DNA of 64,000 nucleotides from Tenacibaculum dicentrarchi (GTDB lineage: Bacteria > Bacteroidota > Bacteroidia > Flavobacteriales > Flavobacteriaceae). The DNA lies in the NCBI RefSeq assembly GCF_900239345.1, contig NZ_OESZ01000023.1, positions 240,165-304,164 on the forward strand. Reading direction: 5' to 3'. Positions within the stretch are counted from its first letter, which is position 1. Every line of letters begins with the position of its first letter. This document shows, piece after piece, positions 60,678-64,000 of the stretch. Below the pieces are notes generated by a model. That model did no database searches. It was given only the letters and a program-made list of their open reading frames with translations, and was not told the DNA's origin. The position numbers and the translations under genes are program-made.

Positions 60678-61283
60678 TTATAAATTTATAGTTTGTAGTT
60701 GCTTCGATAATTCGTCTAATCCTTTTTGAGTGGCAATTGCTCTAATATGATATTCTAAAATTTCATATTCTACTTTCATTACCTCCTGCATTTCGCTACC
60801 GTACATTTCTGTTTCAAAAACGCCAAAAATTAAGGTGAAATAAAAATTCACCATCAAATCTATTTTTAAATTTTCACGATAAAACCCTTCTTTAATACCC
60901 TTTGTTAAATTGTCAATATTACAATCTCGAAATAAGCATATTTCACGATCCATTAATTTTGCATACGTTTCAGGGTAATATTTTTTAAGCTGAAACATTG
61001 GCGAAGTCTTGGCATTTTTAAACATTTCTTTAAAAATTGCCTTTACCGCAAATTCCTCTTCAATGGCATTATATCCTTTCTCTTTTATTTTTGTAATGGC
61101 ATCGTTTATGGTATTATGAACTGCTTCTGTACTAGCATCTACCAATTCTGTCTTCTTTGAAAAATATTTATACAGTGTTTTTTTTGAGATGCCAAGTTCA
61201 CCTGAAATATCATCCATCGTAACGCTTTTAAAACCAAAGTTTAAAAACATTTCTCCCGCTTTATTTAAAATTTTATCTCTCAT
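60678..61283 (-). CDS. TetR/AcrR-family regulator of the efflux operon
   Basis: A 201-residue repressor from the ATG at 61283. The N-terminal DNA-binding domain MRDKILNKAGEMFLNFGFKSVTMDDISGELGISKKTLYKYFSKKTELV has the TetR helix-turn-helix; the rest is the ligand-binding domain. A longer frame starting at 61367 lies upstream of the promoter and is rejected. It is the first gene of the efflux operon, and a 32-bp dyad at 61304-61335 covers its -33 element, so it probably represses itself and the pump. Confidence 0.9.
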   Translation of the reverse strand: MRDKILNKAGEMFLNFGFKSVTMDDISGELGISKKTLYKYFSKKTELVDASTEAVHNTINDAITKIKEKGYNAIEEEFAVKAIFKEMFKNAKTSPMFQLKKYYPETYAKLMDREICLFRDCNIDNLTKGIKEGFYRENLKIDLMVNFYFTLIFGVFETEMYGSEMQEVMKVEYEILEYHIRAIATQKGLDELSKQLQTINL

Positions 61284-61292
61284 AATTATTTG

Positions 61293-61323
61293 CAAATGTA
61301 CACAAGGAAACTTTAAAAACAAT
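61293..61323 (-). promoter_or_regulatory. Promoter of the TetR-efflux operon
   Basis: ATTG (61320-61323), exactly 19 bases, TACATTTG (61293-61300) on the minus strand. Only 9 bases separate the -7 box from the ATG at 61283, so the leader is nearly absent. Confidence 0.75.
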
Positions 61324-61335
61324 AAAAGTTTCCTT
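61304..61335. promoter_or_regulatory. Inverted repeat, probable TetR operator
   Basis: AAGGAAACTTT (61304-61314) is mirrored exactly by AAAGTTTCCTT (61325-61335) with a 10-base spacer. The spacer contains the -33 element of the regulator's own promoter. Confidence 0.75.
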
Positions 61336-61409
61336 CGTTTTATTGTTTTTTTAACATTACCTAACAATTAGAATTTTTGTTTATCTTATTTTTACAAAAA
61401 ATTTAAGAT

Positions 61410-62381
61410 TTGGACATACTACAATATCAGTCAGACTTTTTAGCTTACTTAACTTCTAAAAAAACACTAAAAGAGCCTAAAAACCTTTATGAACCGATAG
61501 ATTATATTCTTCAAATAGGCGGAAAAAGAATTCGCCCAATGCTAACACTTATGGCTTCCGATATTTTTTCTGGAGATTATAAAAAAGCCTTACCAGCAGC
61601 ATTAGCCGTAGAAGTTTTTCATAATTTCACCTTAGTTCACGATGATATTATGGATGACGCACCTTTGCGACGTGGGCACGAAACTGTTCATGAAAAGTGG
61701 GATATTAACACTGGAATTTTATCTGGCGATGCCATGTTAATTTTAGCCTATCAATATTTTGAAAACTACGAACCTGTAATTTTTCAAAAATTAGCACAAC
61801 TATTTAGTAAAACAGCCTTAGAAGTTTGCGACGGACAACAATTAGATGTTGATTTTGAAACTAGAAACGACGTTACTATTGATGAGTACATTAAAATGAT
61901 TACGCTAAAAACATCTGTTTTGGTAGCAGCAGCCTTAAAAATGGGCGCTATTGTAGCCAATGCGAACGAAGAACAAGCGCAACATTTATATAACTACGGA
62001 TTACATTTAGGTGTTGCTTTTCAATTACAAGATGATTATTTAGATACTTATGGCGATCCTGAAACTTTCGGGAAGCAAGTTGGTGGCGATATCATCGAAA
62101 ACAAGAAAACCTACCTCTATTTAAAAGCTTTTGAAGTAGCAAATACTACCGATAAAGAAAAATTAACCACGCTTTACAACAATAAACAAGAAAATATCCA
62201 AGCAAAAATAGCGACGGTTTCTGCGATTTTCACCAAAAACAACATCCCTAAACATACAGAGCAACTTATTGAATACTACACAAATAAGTCATTTGAAAGC
62301 TTAACACATTTAAACATTAGCGATGCTGCAAAAAGTGGACTTCGTTTGTTTGCTGAAAATTTAATGAGCAGAAAAGTTTAA
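61410..62381 (+). CDS. Polyprenyl diphosphate synthase (trans-isoprenyl diphosphate synthase)
   Basis: Elongates allylic diphosphates with isopentenyl diphosphate to make long prenyl chains, for example for menaquinone. The 323-residue protein starts at TTG 61410. The first aspartate-rich motif is LVHDDIMDDAPLRRG near residues 80-94, and the second is LQDDYLDTYGD near 204-214. GGKRIRPMLTLMA near 33-45 and FHNFTLVHDD match the family. The chain length is not set by sequence alone; the bulk before the first motif would have to be compared with known octaprenyl and geranylgeranyl synthases. It uses the product of the mevalonate genes. Confidence 0.92.
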   Translation: MDILQYQSDFLAYLTSKKTLKEPKNLYEPIDYILQIGGKRIRPMLTLMASDIFSGDYKKALPAALAVEVFHNFTLVHDDIMDDAPLRRGHETVHEKWDINTGILSGDAMLILAYQYFENYEPVIFQKLAQLFSKTALEVCDGQQLDVDFETRNDVTIDEYIKMITLKTSVLVAAALKMGAIVANANEEQAQHLYNYGLHLGVAFQLQDDYLDTYGDPETFGKQVGGDIIENKKTYLYLKAFEVANTTDKEKLTTLYNNKQENIQAKIATVSAIFTKNNIPKHTEQLIEYYTNKSFESLTHLNISDAAKSGLRLFAENLMSRKV

Positions 62382-62410
62382 AAAAAGCTTTTTTATTTAA
62401 AAAAAGTTCT

Positions 62411-62418
62411 TACTTTTG
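62411..62418 (+). promoter_or_regulatory. -7 promoter box of the CAT-anticodon tRNA
   Basis: TACTTTTG fits TAnnTTTG, 12 bases before the tRNA 5' end. Confidence 0.55.
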
Positions 62419-62430
62419 CAAACCTAAAAC

Positions 62431-62504
62431 GGTCTTATAGCTCAGTTGGTTAGAGCACCTGACTCATAATCAGGTGGTCCCAGGTTCGAGTCCTGGTGGG
62501 ACCA
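62431..62504 (+). tRNA. tRNA with anticodon CAT (tRNA-Met, or tRNA-Ile2 with lysidine)
   Basis: A 74-base cloverleaf: acceptor GGTCTTA/TGGGACC with two G-T pairs, D-arm AGCTCAGTTGGTTAGAGCA, anticodon loop CTCATAA giving CAT, T-arm CCAGGTTCGAGTCCTGG, discriminator A. It lacks the initiator features. A CAT tRNA may be elongator Met or an Ile tRNA modified to lysidine; sequence alone did not settle this. No CCA is encoded. The integrase at 62690 follows directly. Confidence 0.92.
62480..62504 (+). other. Probable attachment site at the tRNA 3' end
   Basis: The 3' part of the tRNA (T-arm and acceptor strand) is the usual core of the att site used by tyrosine recombinases inserted next to tRNAs. 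The matching second copy would lie beyond base 64000, so this is an inference from position. Confidence 0.4.
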
Positions 62505-62505
62505 C

Positions 62506-62537
62506 AAAAACCATCCTTTTAAGGATGGTTTTTTTAT
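62506..62537 (+). terminator. Terminator after the CAT-anticodon tRNA
   Basis: AAAAACCATCCTT pairs with AAGGATGGTTTTT, directly after the tRNA 3' end and followed by T residues. Confidence 0.85.
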
Positions 62538-62635
62538 TAAACCCCCTTTAGATACTAGCTTTTTACTTTTTTTGATAAAAATAAATATCAATTAATATCA
62601 TTCTTTTATATACTGGTTATCTACCCGTTTTGAAT

Positions 62636-62666
62636 ATTGTTATACCAAATTTTGTTTGTACGTTTG
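62636..62666 (+). promoter_or_regulatory. Promoter of the integrase
   Basis: ATTG (62636-62639), exactly 19 bases, TACGTTTG (62659-62666), and the ATG at 62690 lies 23 bases on. It matches the host consensus, so the integrase is likely expressed from a host-type promoter. Confidence 0.75.
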
Positions 62667-62689
62667 TGTAAATAGAGATACTTACAGCC

Positions 62690-63886
62690 ATGAACAAAAC
62701 GAGATTTACCACGATTTACAACCGAAAAAAACACCTAAATAAAAAAGGTACTGCATTAATTCAAATAGAATGCTATTTAAACGGTTCGCATAAATATTTT
62801 ACTACAAAAATTTATATTGAGCCTAAATTTTGGAACAAAAGAAGCCGAAACATTAAAACAGATTTCCCAAACGCAATAAAATTAAATAAACAAATTTCTG
62901 AAACTTTGAGGGACTTAGAGAATTTTGAACTTGACAAAATAAACAAAGGAGAATCTTTTAATTTGAGTATGCTAAACGATTTCTTTACAAAGCCAACGGT
63001 AAAAAGTTTTACCGAGTTTATGGAAATAGAAATTGAAAACATAAACAGCACCAAAGGAACAAAGGCAAATCAATTGGCGACCTTAAAAAAATTAAAAGAA
63101 TTTAAAAAAGTAATTTCTTTTGAAGATATGACTTTCGAGTTTTTATATGATTTTGATATTTTTCTAAAAAAATATACTATTAAGTATAAAAACATTCCTA
63201 GTAAAAAACTAGCTCAAGGTACTATTTCTAAGTATTTTAAGAATATCAAAAGATTTGTAAATTTAGCCATTAATAAAGATTTGATGGAATTACAAAAGTA
63301 TCCGTTTAGGAAATTCAAAATAAAACAAACCGAGGGCAAAACCGTATATTTAACACCATCAGAAATAGAATGTTTTGAAAATGTAGCATTAACCAACGAA
63401 AATAAAAAATACGAAACTGTAAGAGATTTATATATTTTTTCTGTTTATACAGGTTTACGTTACGGCGATATTTTCAGCCTACAAAAAAAAGATATTGTAA
63501 GTATAAAGGGCAAAGATTGGATTATTAAAACAATGGAAAAAACAGGCAAAGAAATACGCATTCCTATACATTTGATGTTTAACGGTAAACCTAAAAAGAT
63601 TTTAGATAAACACAATAATTTTAAAAGCGTTTTTTGTTTCAAACATTTAACCAATCAATACTGCAACCGCCAATTAAAAGAAATAGCTAAAATAGCACAA
63701 ATACAAAATAAAAATATAACGTTTCACACGGCAAGGCACACCACCGCTACATATTTACTACATAAAAAAGTAGCAGTAACAACAGTACAAAAGATTTTAG
63801 GACACCAAAAACTAGCAACAACGCAAATTTATGCCCACGTAATGGATGAAACCCTAGAAGACGAAATGACAGCCGTTAATTTTTAA
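62690..63886 (+). CDS. Tyrosine recombinase/integrase of an integrated element
   Basis: Cuts and joins DNA at attachment sites. The 398-residue protein has an arm-type DNA-binding domain (residues 1-90: GTALIQIECYLNGSHKYFTTKIYIEPKFWN), a phage-integrase SAM-like core-binding domain (about 105-205) and the catalytic domain (about 218-390). The active residues are Arg257 (TGLRYGD), a lysine near 284, His346-x-x-Arg349, His372 (LGHQK) and the nucleophile Tyr381. The layout fits integrases of Bacteroidota conjugative transposons or prophages. It is immediately downstream of a tRNA, so it probably marks an element that continues past the window end. Confidence 0.93.
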   Translation: MNKTRFTTIYNRKKHLNKKGTALIQIECYLNGSHKYFTTKIYIEPKFWNKRSRNIKTDFPNAIKLNKQISETLRDLENFELDKINKGESFNLSMLNDFFTKPTVKSFTEFMEIEIENINSTKGTKANQLATLKKLKEFKKVISFEDMTFEFLYDFDIFLKKYTIKYKNIPSKKLAQGTISKYFKNIKRFVNLAINKDLMELQKYPFRKFKIKQTEGKTVYLTPSEIECFENVALTNENKKYETVRDLYIFSVYTGLRYGDIFSLQKKDIVSIKGKDWIIKTMEKTGKEIRIPIHLMFNGKPKKILDKHNNFKSVFCFKHLTNQYCNRQLKEIAKIAQIQNKNITFHTARHTTATYLLHKKVAVTTVQKILGHQKLATTQIYAHVMDETLEDEMTAVNF

Positions 63887-63925
63887 AATAAAAACCTAAA
63901 CAATCTTTTAATTTATTACATAAAA

Positions 63926-63957
63926 AACCCTATCCAACTTTGGACAGGGTTTTTTTA
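63926..63957 (+). terminator. Terminator of the integrase
   Basis: AACCCT-A-TCC pairs with GGA-C-AGGGTT around an AACTTT loop, with one A-C mismatch, followed by a T-run. Confidence 0.8.
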
Positions 63958-64000
63958 TTGGCTCTTTGTTTCCGTGTGCAAAATTTATTTGCCCACAGGT

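Noticed and set aside
1..64000. CRISPR array or toxin-antitoxin locus
   Set aside because: No regularly spaced direct repeats with unique spacers and no recognisable toxin-antitoxin pair were found; the MORN protein is related to YwqK proteins only by repeat type.

Overview
The window is chromosomal DNA from a member of the Bacteroidota, most likely a marine Flavobacteriaceae of the Tenacibaculum/Polaribacter type. This rests on the very AT-rich sequence, promoters of the form TTG-N19-TAnnTTTG, a SusC/SusD pair, TonB-dependent receptors, a mevalonate pathway in place of a visible MEP pathway, and family-specific proteins (HYC_CC_PP family, GYDIA-type GHMP kinase, KTSC-domain J protein). The genus is an inference. 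No rRNA operon and no CRISPR array were seen.

Layout. 1-9.9 kb: surE (cut by the window edge), a Prc/Tsp protease, a DUF2797 zinc-ribbon protein, a GH3-family protein, a BlaI/BlaR1-like regulator-protease pair behind a 34-bp perfect palindrome, a repeat island, a probable structured small RNA with its own promoter and terminator, and lysS. 10-18.4 kb: comEC, a secreted thioredoxin-like protein, and a peptide-use operon (DPP IV-type peptidase plus two POT transporters, the first with a frameshifted 3' end). 18.5-24 kb: HMG-CoA reductase and a GYDIA kinase, a flavoprotein, and several small genes. 24-31 kb: a SusC/SusD outer-membrane uptake operon with two accessory lipoproteins. 31-35.5 kb: mevalonate-diphosphate decarboxylase, a MORN protein, mevalonate kinase, a UbiA-family geranylgeranyltransferase and an S4 pseudouridine synthase. 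35.5-38.6 kb: a probable metal (copper-like) module of HYC_CC_PP protein, TonB receptor and HMA protein. 38.7-46.4 kb: a GAF/fRMsr protein, purH, and the rod-shape operon mreB-mreC-mreD-PBP2-rodA. 46.4-46.7 kb: tRNA-Tyr and tRNA-Lys. 46.8-53.3 kb: a thioredoxin-like protein and a six-gene redox operon divergent from an AraC-type regulator, including an unusual deacetylase/beta-propeller fusion. 53.5-61.3 kb: a small lipoprotein, recX, and a TetR-TolC-MFP-RND efflux operon. 61.4-64 kb: a polyprenyl diphosphate synthase, a CAT-anticodon tRNA and, directly after it, a tyrosine recombinase that probably marks the edge of an integrated element running off the window.

How parts fit. Four mevalonate/isoprenoid steps plus a prenyl-chain synthase and a prenyltransferase lie in separate clusters. 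The peptidase/POT operon pairs extracytoplasmic dipeptide release with uptake. The SusCD and HYC-TonB-HMA clusters are outer-membrane import systems. The efflux operon carries a palindrome over its regulator's promoter, as expected for autoregulation. Three interspersed repeat families occupy intergenic gaps. The best candidates for undescribed biology are the ~112-nt RNA beside lysS, the AraC-linked redox operon with its fusion protein, the GYDIA kinase, and the HYC-TonB-HMA module.
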